A DNA stretch of 64,000 nucleotides from Coriaria nepalensis (taxonomy: Eukaryota; Streptophyta; Magnoliopsida; Cucurbitales; Coriariaceae). The position numbers and the translations under genes are program-made. Numbering within the stretch: position 1 is the stretch's first letter; every line of letters begins with the position of its first letter. The stretch is taken from contig CP114486.1 in the NCBI GenBank assembly GCA_027186245.1, forward strand, positions 12,848,501 to 12,912,500, written 5' to 3'. Positions 35,231-44,799 of this stretch are shown piece by piece. Under the pieces are notes generated by a model. It ran no database searches, was not told the DNA's origin, and saw nothing but the letters and a program-made list of their open reading frames with translations.

Positions 35231-36781
35231 CCTTGTAGCTTGATTTTTTAGAAACACCTTCTTCATCTTTTCAAGTTGACAACCTTCACAAACTTCATAT
35301 TGAGGTTGAACATAAGGCATATATTTTGCAAAACCTTTTGAGTTTAGCTTCTTGATATACTTAAGATCAAAATGGCCAAACCGTTTGTGCCAGTCCAAGC
35401 ATCCACTCCTCTGCATGATAATGCTTGATGTTTCTAATCTGTAGTGAAACAATTTTGCTGAATTGGAACTCTGACCACTTCATTCAGCTGTGCATCATGA
35501 ATAACATAGTGAGCTCCTATAAACATTATATTGTATCCATACTTCATCATCTACCCTACACTCAACAGATTTTGATTAATGTCAGACACATATAACACAT
35601 TGGCTATATACCTGATTCCACTTCTAGTTTGTACAACAATAGTTCATTTTCCATAAGCTAGAACTGTTTCTCCATTTTTCACCATTATGTTGGTTGAAAT
35701 ATTCATGTCTATTATCTCAAATAGACCAAGATCATGTGATATATGGTTGAAACATCCACTGTCAATAATCCATTATTTCTTGGACTCAAAATTTGAGGGA
35801 GCCATGAATAAGTACTCTTCTTATTCTACTACATTTACTTGCTGAGATAAGGGTCCAGCTTAAGAAGACTTTCTTCTGCAGTTTTTGTCCATATGTCAAA
35901 GCTTCTTACAGATTGAGCATTCAATCTTGCTCTTACTCCAACATATCTTCTTAGTATGACCATTTTTCTTACAAAAATTACAACTGACCTGCTTCCTCTT
36001 ATCAAACCAGTCCCTTAAACTACTTGTTTGATTTTCCTTCTTCCAAGGCTTCTTATGCTTAGCTAACAAAGCACCTTACAACTGAACACTTGCTTTATTC
36101 TAATGTCTCGTCTCATTAGCTTACGAAGATCCTATCAACTCACAAAGAGTGAGAGTAGATGAATCTTTACTCTCCTCTATAACATCAACTTTAGAATCAA
36201 ACTTTGATGGCAGAGACATCAACACTTTGTTTATTATCTCTGACTTAGAGATATCATCACTAAGTATCCTCATTTAGTTGACAACTTCATTAAGCTTTTC
36301 TATATAAGCTTGAACTGGTTTATCTTCCTTCATTCTTAGAGCTTGAAAATTTCTTCTAGCAACTAGGAGATTAACTCCACGAACTCTCTTGGTGCCATGA
36401 AACTCAGATTGAAGTGTTTCTCATGCTATCTTAGCATTTTGAATTATGATGTAGATTTCATTTGAAATGGGTGACTGGATGACAGTTATGACTCTAAAAT
36501 TTTTCTATTTTTTCTCATTATGTACCTTCAATTGATTCACTGTAAGGTTAGCATCCTCAATAGGTGGATTATACCATTCTTCAACAACTTCCCATAGATC
36601 AAATGCAATTAGATAGTTTTATATTTTGTCACTCCAAAAATGATACTCTTTCCCATTAAACACTGGTGGTGAAGGTAAACTTATTTGATTTGGATTTGAC
36701 ATAGATTGATTTTGGTGAAAGTAAACTTAAGAGGGTTTGACACAAAGAATCTAGGCTTACACTGCTCCTCTTTAAGATTAA

Positions 36782-36794
36782 GGCTTTGATACCA
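36782..36794 (-). promoter_or_regulatory. Primer-binding site of the PLD-intron copia
   Basis: Minus strand TGGTATCAAAGCC directly adjoins the 5' LTR end, matching the 3' end complement of initiator-Met tRNA (TGGTATCAGAGCC) with one change. It fixes the direction of the element. Confidence 0.85.
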
Positions 36795-37408
36795 TGTTTA
36801 GAAAATGGAACTCAAATAAACAAGAATAGAGATAGCGCAAAAACTATAGAAAAAACTAGATTGTATTAAACTTAAATGTTTACAACATAAATAGCAACAG
36901 ATCGAAACTGATTACAAAGCTACCAACTACATCCCTTAAATAAAGTAAAAACAAGATTGAAAACTAAAGCCTAATATAATTAATAATCAATTACATCACA
37001 AACCAAAAAAGTATGGCTTCTGTAGCAAAGTATGCCGTAGAAGCAATTTACCATGGTGTTAAGGAGTCCAATGGACAAACCCGATCCAAATATGGTTATT
37101 GGCTTCAAAAATTTGATAAGCACAACCAAAACAATGGATAATGAGTGATGGAAGCAAAGATCCGGCTATCACACACAAAAATAACTTCTGACTTATTCTC
37201 CTAGCAACAGAAAAAATGCAACCGTCGAGTACATCAACCCATCGGCTCATTAACCCATCGAGCCATCGAGTTCTTCAACCCTTTGCCCCGTCGAGTACGT
37301 CGAGCAATCGACCTTTTTGAGTATGTTGAGCAATCGAGTTAACAAGTACGTCGACTCATCAAACATCGAGCTGTCGACCCATCAACCCAAAACAAGCAGT
37401 TTCTAATG
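36795..37408 (-). repeat. 5' LTR of the PLD-intron copia
   Basis: About 612 bp, matching 32051-32645. The plus-strand left end TGTTTAG adjoins the PBS; the right end reads TTTCTAATG where the other copy has TTTCTAACA, so the terminal dinucleotide has mutated. The TCGA-rich part lies at 37218-37390. The LTRs differ at many positions and by small gaps, so the insertion is not recent. Confidence 0.82.
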
Positions 37409-37479
37409 GTATGACCTTACTTTACAGGAAATGTAGGATTATGATAATCAGTCTCAAATACAGTGTCAAGATCTCGAAA

Positions 37480-37575
37480 TAGGCGATGTTTGGGTGTATC
37501 ATAACGGCCATCACAGAGATCTCGAAATAGGTGATGTTTGGGTGTATCATAACAGCCATCACACAGGTCAAGGCC
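37480..37575 (-). repeat. 48-bp tandem duplication within the PLD pseudogene exon
   Basis: Two adjacent near-identical copies of a 48-bp segment (plus strand CGAAATAGGCGATGTTTGGG and CGAAATAGGTGATGTTTGGG) encode DLCDGRYDTPKHRLFR and DLCDGCYDTPKHHLFR. Functional PLDs have this block once. Confidence 0.9.
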
Positions 37576-38172
37576 CCCGGGAAATACAGTTATCTTTCGA
37601 TAATTTCCATGTGCCTGTGTGTCCACAAGAACACATTTTTGATGGTGCGTGAAAAGAGTCCCAACAACCTGCAAAAACAAGAAAACCATAACTTCAAGAT
37701 AAAATGGATGGAGTTAATGATCTCAGATGAGAAAACAAGAAGCCCACATATTTTTTTGGGCGAGTATGATAAGAAGCATACCATTTCCTCCATGGTGCTA
37801 AGCTTACTGCTAGCATAGCGAGGTGCTAGCACACAAGTAACAGAAGAATGTTTGAAAATTTTCCGGGTTTCTTCGTCAAGTGTCTGCATTACTCCTGCCT
37901 GCACTTAATGCCACCTATGTTAGACCATAACACACATACTTAGTCTGTGATTGCAGGAATCTTCAATCGAGAGAGTTGCGTAGAAATCTCACTGTGTTGA
38001 TGAAGAATTTATCATGGGAAGTCTTATTATCCCAAACCAGCAACAAAACTCGCACCCTCTTCTGATTTGTACTTGAGCAATTCACCAAGAGTCAAATCTC
38101 CACCTCATGGCTATGGCCGGGTAGGCTCCCTAATCAGCTTCACTTTGGGATAAATTGACCAGCACACGATAT

Positions 38173-38672
38173 AATGAATATGTTTTTGATTCTTCTGAAA
38201 CATAAAGTGCATCTTATCTTAGTATATCATCATATAATAATAAGAGTATTTCTGGCTGTATTTGCATGTGAAAAGGAAGTATTTTCATGCAAATGCTGTT
38301 TTCTATTTCTATGTAAGGGTAGGCCCAGTGCCCTTAGTCGAATGGCTGAGTGGATTCTACTTTTCGAATCTAGGCCTCATTATTGGCCCAAAATTAAATA
38401 TAGCCCTCATTACTCTTCACTTGGTTTTACAAGTTGCAATTGCTCTCCCAATCTAATTCTAACCCAACCGACTGCTACTGATCCCAGTCCCAAACAGAAA
38501 ACCAATGAACCGTTTTCACGCGCCTCCTTGTAGTCAACGTCAACCCAATGATTCGCAACACGCCTCTGAAATTTCAATGTTTCCAGAAATAGAAAACGAA
38601 ACCAGCTTTAACTTTTAAGGGATGAGAATTCAGAAGAAGAATAGAAGACGGCACTCTGAATCTGATTGAGGG
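38173..38672. other. Spacer and promoter of the At4g08330-like gene
   Basis: No gene seen. It lies between the 5' end of the PLD relic (minus) and the start of the next gene (plus), and should contain that gene's promoter and leader. Confidence 0.5.
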
Positions 38673-39059
38673 ATGGATTCCATCTACATCTACAGCTGCA
38701 AGGAATGTGGAGCCAACCTGAACCTGAGCACCGCCCACCTCTACCCGCCGGATTTCTATTTCGAGGCTGGCAACAAGGACTCCCACTCCTTCTCTTGGCT
38801 CGACAAAACCAAGTTCCGTTTCGAGGAGGAGGACAAGCTCAGACCTTTCTTTGAGACGGTCAATTACTGGGGGATTCAGAGGAAGCGTACCAAGATCATC
38901 TGCAATGCTTGTGGCCTTGTCCTTGGCTATGTTTACGACGACGGGCCTCCTCTCCTCGACACTCCCGGCCAGTTTCATATGGGACCTAGCCAGGTCATAA
39001 CCAGGGCTCCCAGGTACAGGTTTAAGACCAAGGCCCTCCTTATCACTGCCCAGACTTGA
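38673..39059 (+). CDS. At4g08330-like small CxxC protein
   Basis: Intact single-exon gene of 128 residues. It has two Cys pairs, CKECGANLNL near residues 9-18 and CNACGLVLGY near 81-90, that could bind one zinc ion. Other conserved parts are HLYPPDFYFEAGNKD, SFSWLDKTKFRFEEEDK and WGIQRKRTKIICNACG. It matches the plant family annotated as At4g08330, chloroplastic; the role is unknown. I see no strong transit peptide, so the organelle location is doubtful from sequence. An overlapping 180-codon frame on the opposite strand is a shadow. Confidence 0.85.
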   Translation: MDSIYIYSCKECGANLNLSTAHLYPPDFYFEAGNKDSHSFSWLDKTKFRFEEEDKLRPFFETVNYWGIQRKRTKIICNACGLVLGYVYDDGPPLLDTPGQFHMGPSQVITRAPRYRFKTKALLITAQT

Positions 39060-39624
39060 CTTCACTTGATCCTTCTCTGCTTTCACTCTCTTTTTTGTAC
39101 TTTTGAAATTTGTCACCTGTGAGCTATGATGTTTGTAAACATGTTGATGTTGGATACTGTCTATTAATTTATGTCATGGATTAAATTTCATTGCATTCTT
39201 GATGCTCAAGATATTTAAATCTATCGACCGATTGTCACGATGGTTTTTTGCATTCTTTACGACTGCATAGTCCTTAACCTTTTGTTCTCTTCCTACAATT
39301 TTCACCATCCACGATTTTCTACCCATGATTATTGACGAGTGTTCCTGTAATTAGGAGAGTGACTTGTTGTTGAAACAACCAGTCAAAATTTTCCTTGTTT
39401 CTAGTCTGCTAAAATACTGTAAAAGAGAATCCATCAACCAGCTGCTGGGTTTCGTACAAGCATATTTTGAAACTTAGATAGGATCGGTAGCTTTGACAGG
39501 CTGGTTATTAAACCGGAAACAGGATATTGATTCTGGCCCTATTCTTTATTTCTGTCATCTCCTCAAGCTTCACCCTGCTACAACTAAAATATAGCAACTC
39601 CATTGACTAAAAAGCTCGCTGAAC
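39060..39624. other. Intergenic DNA
   Basis: The 3' UTR of the At4g08330-like gene and upstream region of the next gene. No other feature seen. Confidence 0.55.
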
Positions 39625-40834
39625 ATGAAGCAACTAAAATTGGAGAGTGTGATCGATGGTTCAAAAACAGAAGAGGCTATCCCTGCACCACCACCTCCAC
39701 CGCTGCTGCTTCCCAGGTTTTGGGGTAGAAGGATAAGTGTGGAGAGCGTTACTAATCAAGAGATTGCCAAGTTCTGGAGGCAGAAGCGCACTGAGGAACA
39801 GGATCACCTCCTTGCTGCTATCAAGGCCGCAGCACGTATTAGGGCCTGCAATCTCTCTGTAAGATCTCTCATACCACGATCTTTAATTCATTATGTATTA
39901 TATGTCAACTGTGCTCGACTAAAGGTAGTCTTCAGTTCTAACCAGTCAAGTTATGCATAACTACTAACAAAGATAAGCATATGTTTTGCATTGCCCCCCT
40001 CCCCATTATTATTCCATCAACATAATTTCTTGGTTTCGGCCAACAAAAAAGAAAAAAAAGGAAGATCTTCGTCTTAATACAAATTAGAGATGTCTTTGTA
40101 AAAATAAAAGTACACATTGTAAGAATTAGAGGGAGTTGCATTAAATTCTTGCTGCTTATCTGTTGACACTATGAAGTTATGGCCAACTATAAACGGGAGT
40201 TAGAAGGGACTTTAGCACCTTAACTTTTTGACATCTTAGATCATATTACTGAAGTGCTTCTGGGTATTGTGCGTCTTACAACACAAACAACCTATGGCTA
40301 ACTAAATGTAATGATAGGCTGAAACATTACATTTGGTTAAGTTGTTGGAGCTTTATCCATGGTGTATAGGAGGATGACTACAAGCGCTTTGAAGAGTCCT
40401 TGAAGAATGAAGACGAAGATATCAAGGAGAAGAGTGTTGATGCCAGAAAAGACAGCATTATAAATGGGAAAACCAATGAAGTTCAAGTCGGGATCAAAGA
40501 CTGGTGAGTATCTATCCTCTCCATCTTTTTTCTCCCGAATCCCAGTGGGTGGTTAGCCCTATAAGAATGAGAAACCAGATTCCCCAATTTTCCGTATAGA
40601 ACAAAAGACATGATGAATCTTTTGACCTGTTCCCTTGACTAGTATACATGGTCTTTTTAATATAGAATGGATCTCAACTTGTGCAGGTGGACAAAGAGCA
40701 AATATGCATATCTAAACCAGCCAGCCATTGACTCGATGATGGACCCTCCAAAAAGAAGAGCATCCACTTATGTTCCCAATTGTTTGTCCTATAAGCCCAC
40801 GCCTCTGTATCCTACCTCTCTGGGTGTCTTTTAG
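39625..40834 (+). CDS. Conserved plant protein of unknown function
   Basis: Three exons (39625-39858, 40370-40503, 40687-40834) join in frame to 171 residues. Residues about 20-30 are a Pro-rich tract (PAPPPPPLLLPRFWGRR). Then come a helical conserved part, TNQEIAKFWRQKRTEEQDHL and LAAIKAAARIRACNL, a charged middle (EDDYKRFEESLKNEDEDIKE), and the end WWTKSKYAYLNQPAIDSM, PPKRRASTY, PTPLYPTSLGVF. The pattern recurs in land plants as an uncharacterised family; no enzymatic motif is visible. All splice sites are GT-AG and the frame is continuous, so the gene is probably real and expressed. Confidence 0.75.
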
Positions 40835-42135
40835 TTAGACCCATATGAGCTCCTTCAATCAATTGTGGTGCTTGTGATGTGAAAATGAAAGCTTCCGATT
40901 ATCATGTGTTATTGAAATATGTGTCTGCGTACAAGTTGCATTGCCTTCAATTCTTATGAACTTGAGAGAAATTCCACAAGATTGGCTTGTTTGTGTAGAT
41001 AATCATCTCCCTTTTACTTTCCACGGTTATCAACTGTAGAAGTTGAACTCAAACCACCAGAGCACTCTCTTAACCTGCTGTGCAGTACACATTTGAATTG
41101 TTAATGGAAACAAAAGGAGTTTTCCAAAGAGACGCTGTGGGTGAAAACCCCCCACTAAGATGGGGGCCTGAACAATGATGCTAAACAGATTTCCCGAGAT
41201 TGGTAACGGGGCTGAATGGGCCCATACTGCAGAGGCAGCTCTGCCATAAGGGAGGAGAGGTTAGGCTCTGAGTTTCTAAATAATTGTAATATATATATAA
41301 TTATTAAAATTAAAAAATAGATTAAAAAGATATTTTAACATGTTTAGAAATATAAAAAACTTTAAAAAAATGAAATAGTCAGCTTCTTTTTATATGTTTT
41401 ATTAATCTAATTTCTCTATTAAAATTATATAATTTATATATATAATTATAAAAAATATATATTTTATATTAAAAGTGCTCAAATTTTAATTTGGTATAAG
41501 GTCCGATTTATCACAAGCCGCCTGTACTATACTTATGCATTCTTTTTAAACAATGAAATGATTTATTAGCTCTCCTGGAAGTTAAATGAGCATGAAGTCG
41601 ACTAAAATTGATATTATAGTTATTGATAAAGGATGAAATGCAGGAGAGTGGAACTTAGTCAAATACTCAGCACTGCTGTACGTTAGCTGGATGAGGTTTG
41701 TTAGGGAGAATGGCATGATGATACATACGACAGTAGGCTGGAAACATGTTCTCAGCTGTCGCATGACCAGATCAATGCTTTTAGACTATTAGGCACTGAA
41801 AGACATAGTTGATAGATTAACAGCAACTATATTCCGTACATATGACTGAGTCGGGTTTTATCTCTTGCAAAATGTATATATATATCTAAGTGTGTGCTGT
41901 TGTTTATTTAGGCTCAGGACAAGTTTTTACAATTCAACGGGTGACAGCCGTTCTATTTAGTTTGAGATTACTTGTTTCAAATAAAAAATATACAATACAT
42001 CATGCCTATTGCATTAAAAACGATATAGGACAAATGGACAGAGCAATTTATTTTCCAAAGCTTACAAACTTGGCGAAGAGTGTTGGAGATCTTTCTTGTC
42101 TTCACGGAGCTTGAGCTTTTTCTTTTGACGTCAGA
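40835..42135. other. Intergenic DNA with an AT-rich block
   Basis: No gene recognised. At 41100-41280 there is a GC-richer piece of unknown nature, followed at 41281-41480 by a very AT-rich tract. The rest is spacer; the promoter of the prolyl 4-hydroxylase gene should lie in the last few hundred bases. Confidence 0.5.
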
Positions 42136-43661
42136 ATGGCAAAGCCGCGGCAAGCACTTTTTGCAGCTCGAAAATCGACTTCCTCCTCTACACTCGTTTT
42201 GACCATGCTCATCATGTTCAGCTGCGTCATTCTCATTCTTCTAACTCTTGGGATCCTCTCCATCTCCAGCAACTCCAGTGATTCACCCACATCCAATGAT
42301 ACCAGTTCCATTCGGTGGAAGACTTCTATGAGGTACGGGCTTTTTGGGGGAATCATGTTATAAACCATTCTGCTTTCCCAACTCATTTTAATATTTTTCT
42401 TTTACTGGTTTTATTTTCAGAATTGGCCAAGGAAGGGAAGATCAGTGGGTTGAAGTGATATCATGGGAGCCTAGAGCTTTTGTTTATCATAATTTTTTGG
42501 TAATTCTTCCCCGTCATGGCCCCCTTTTTTTTCTTTTTATATCAGAAAGCTTTAGTTACATTGGAGTCTGATAGATAAATATATGCAGACAAAGGAGGAA
42601 TGTGAGTACCTAATCAGCCTTGCAAAACCTCATATGCAAAAGTCAACAGTTGTTGATAGTGAAACAGGAAAGACTAAAGATAGCAGGTGTGCCATTCCAA
42701 CTTCTATCCTTGTGGCGGCATGTCATTGTAGATTAAAAATATAAAATTTTATTCTGTCACTCGCTCCTTTCCTTTACTTTTCCCATCTGTTTTTTCTGCA
42801 TTGGCATGGTCTGAGAATTTGTGTATATACCTTTCGTTTGCAGAGTTCGTACAAGCTGGGGAACATTTTTGACAAGAGGGCGTGATGAGATTATTAGAAA
42901 CATTGAGAACAGGATTGCTGATTTCACCTTCATTCCTGTAGGTATGTATGTGGCTTCAGCTTTCTTTCACATTGGATTATCTCATACTGGAAAAAGAAAA
43001 ATATTTTTCTGGTCTCTTTGTTTGAAAACTTCCGTTCAACCTAGTGATGCCATAATATATACAGAGCATGGGGAAGGATTTCAAGTTCTTCATTATCAGG
43101 TTGGGCAGAAATATGAACCTCACTTTGATTACTTCCTTGATGAGTTCAACACAGACAACGGAGGTCAACGAATAGCTACAGTGCTTATGTATCTGTGAGT
43201 AATAGAATACCATTCCAGAATCTAGTCTCCAGATGTATATATTATGCAGAGATGATTTCACTATTTGTATTTCTTTTTTTTTCTTAATGATGGTTCCAGC
43301 TCGGAAATTGAAGAAGGTGGCGAGACGGTGTTTCCTGCTGCCAAAGGGAACTATACGTCGGTGAGTTGGTGGAATGAGCTGTCTGCTTGTGGGAAGGAGG
43401 GACTTTCTGTCAAACCAAAGAAGGGGGATGCCTTGCTTTTCTGGAGCATGAAGCCTGACACCACCCTGGATCCCTCCAGTTTGCATGGTTACTCTCCTAC
43501 CTACTTGATAAGGATAAGGATAATCTTAACTGTTCATTCATGTAATTTGTAAGAAATAAGAATTATGAATCCTTGTGTTAATTTCAGGCGGTTGTCCCGT
43601 CATCAAGGGGAATAAGTGGTCTGCTACCAAATGGATGCGAGTAAATGAGTTCAAAGTTTGA
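42136..43661 (+). CDS. P4H: Prolyl 4-hydroxylase, plant type II membrane protein
   Basis: Seven exons (42136-42332, 42421-42499, 42589-42686, 42844-42941, 43065-43194, 43300-43487, 43588-43661) give 287 residues in a continuous frame. A single membrane anchor (STLVLTMLIMFSCVILILLT, about residues 16-35) places the catalytic domain in the ER/Golgi lumen. The 2-oxoglutarate/Fe(II) dioxygenase core carries the HxD pair in YEPHFDYF, the distal His in SSLHGGCPV and the 2-oxoglutarate-binding Lys in WSATKWMRV, so the active-site set is complete. EPRAFVYHNFLTKEECEYL, RIATVLMYLSEIEEGGETVF and KPKKGDALLFWSM are typical. The enzyme hydroxylates proline in cell-wall glycoproteins such as extensins and arabinogalactan proteins. 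The short C-terminus places it with the P4H forms that lack the ShK-like tail. Confidence 0.93.
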
Positions 43662-44799
43662 GCTGTTGCGAACAAGGTATGGATGACTAACAATAAGTAA
43701 TTAGGAAGTTCATCACATATATACATACTGCTACCCTTCTGTAAAGCCTTAGAACTCAAGCTTTATCTATCTGTTTTATTTCCAAAAACTTCCCATGCCC
43801 ATTGTGTCACATAACACTCATATACAAACTGCGAATAAATGAAAGTTGATGGGGCTGATTTCCTTTTACCAAAAAAGGATAATCTCTGTGTGATACTTGA
43901 CTCTGGTATTTCATTTTGGCAGGTTTTGAAACAAGTAGCAGATGTAAATTAATTCCACACAACAATCCATGAATTCTCATGTTACCAGTATTCCATTGCT
44001 TATTTCCAGCGATAGAATAAGAAATGAAATTTACTGATGATCATATGAACAGTATCTGTAATTGGGGATGTTTCCTCTGTCTAAACTCTAAACTTGTGCA
44101 TATACAGCGTTTGGCTGCGAATTGTCATTCAACAATGGAATTCATGCGACTCTTTGGAATTTGTATTTCTTCTCTCTCTCACTCTCTCCCTCTCTCTCCC
44201 CCGAGCATTCTTCAAGATAGTTTTTACAGATGAGCATTTATTAAGGAAGATGATCAAATGAATTCGTACATCTTTTTCATTCTCAATCCGCTCTCCCTAT
44301 CTATTCTACCAACTTTGCTTTTGAAGATACCTTGCATTCGACTGGTTTAGAATTTCTTATGTGTATCATCTTTTAGTGTTTTATTGTTTATATTTAGAAA
44401 GTCTTCGATAATTGTTTTGAAGGAGGAGATCTTTATCAAACTTTTAATAACAAGCTTAGGAGACTATAAGCTCCAACTTGTCAAAAAAGAAGAAGAAGAA
44501 GCAAGACTTAGCCTCTAAGCTATTCTGCTTATGTCTTTGAAAACGACTATCATTATTTTTTTTTCTTTCTAACCAAACGTTCTTGTTACTTTCTCATTGT
44601 TTCTCTCCTGCCACGGGAAAAAAGAAAAACGAAACTTTACTACAAAACTGCTTAGAAAAGTGAGACAGCTTTATATGCGAGTTGGTTGACGCTGTTCTTC
44701 ATATTCCTGTTAGGTTTTGTTGCTCGATTGAAGTCGTAACGACAGTAAAAGTGAGAGAATGATTAAAACAGTAAGTTATTTTTCTTTTCTGAAAAAAAA
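43662..44799. other. 3' UTR and spacer after P4H
   Basis: It includes the P4H 3' UTR, possibly with a further intron. A short CTCTCT run lies at about 44174-44200. No gene recognised; the 69-codon frame at 44024-44233 is likely chance. Confidence 0.55.

Larger units (their letters stand above)
32051..37408 (-). mobile_element. Ty1-copia element with both LTRs, RT deleted, inside a PLD intron
   Basis: Two about 600-bp LTRs in the same orientation bound the element; transcription runs on the minus strand from the right LTR. Next to the right LTR is a PBS for initiator-Met tRNA. Minus-strand gag (FQALRMKEDKPVQAYIEKLN, SLPSKFDSKVD at about 36350-36190), a CCHC knuckle (CNFCKKNGHTKKIC, about 35985-35940), protease (WIIDSGCFNH near 35765) and integrase (33495-33226, HLDICGPFNVVSLNGSKYF) follow. 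Between integrase and the left LTR there is room for only a remnant of RNase H, so the RT is missing and the copy is non-autonomous. Many stops are present. A possible TSD GTATG lies at 32048-32052 and 37409-37413, overlapping the first bases of the left LTR. A solo LTR has inserted in its integrase region. Confidence 0.85.
30925..38172 (-). pseudogene. Phospholipase D delta pseudogene, interrupted by a copia in an intron
   Basis: Minus-strand exon remnants follow plant PLD-delta order. 38172-38030: PKVKLIREPTRP, GGDLTLGELLKYKSEEG, WDNKTSHDKFFINT, with a 2-bp deletion near 38050 and a stop. 37902-37787: GVMQTLDEETRKIFKHSSVT. 37678-37433: GTLFTHHQKCVLVDTQ, the first HKD site (H, K, D present), then DLCDGRYDTPKHRLFRDL duplicated in tandem. 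After the intron carrying the copia, 31743-31450: [34 protein letters not shown], a frameshift, then DDALIKIRCISW and WVSREEDPENWHAQ. 31288-31195: IFRYIDNGSVKGFPKE. 31073-30925: [40 protein letters not shown]. The exon with the IENQYF segment, the second HKD, the N-terminal C2 domain and the C-terminus are absent. It cannot make an active enzyme. Confidence 0.88.

Noticed and set aside
38574..39116. 180-codon minus-strand open frame opposite the At4g08330-like gene
   Set aside because: It is the antisense of a conserved CxxC gene with clear family matches; the antisense product has no recognisable domain.
41100..41290. GC-richer block with short inverted words, considered as a tRNA or small RNA gene
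   Set aside because: No cloverleaf or B-box (GGTTCGANTCC) could be formed.
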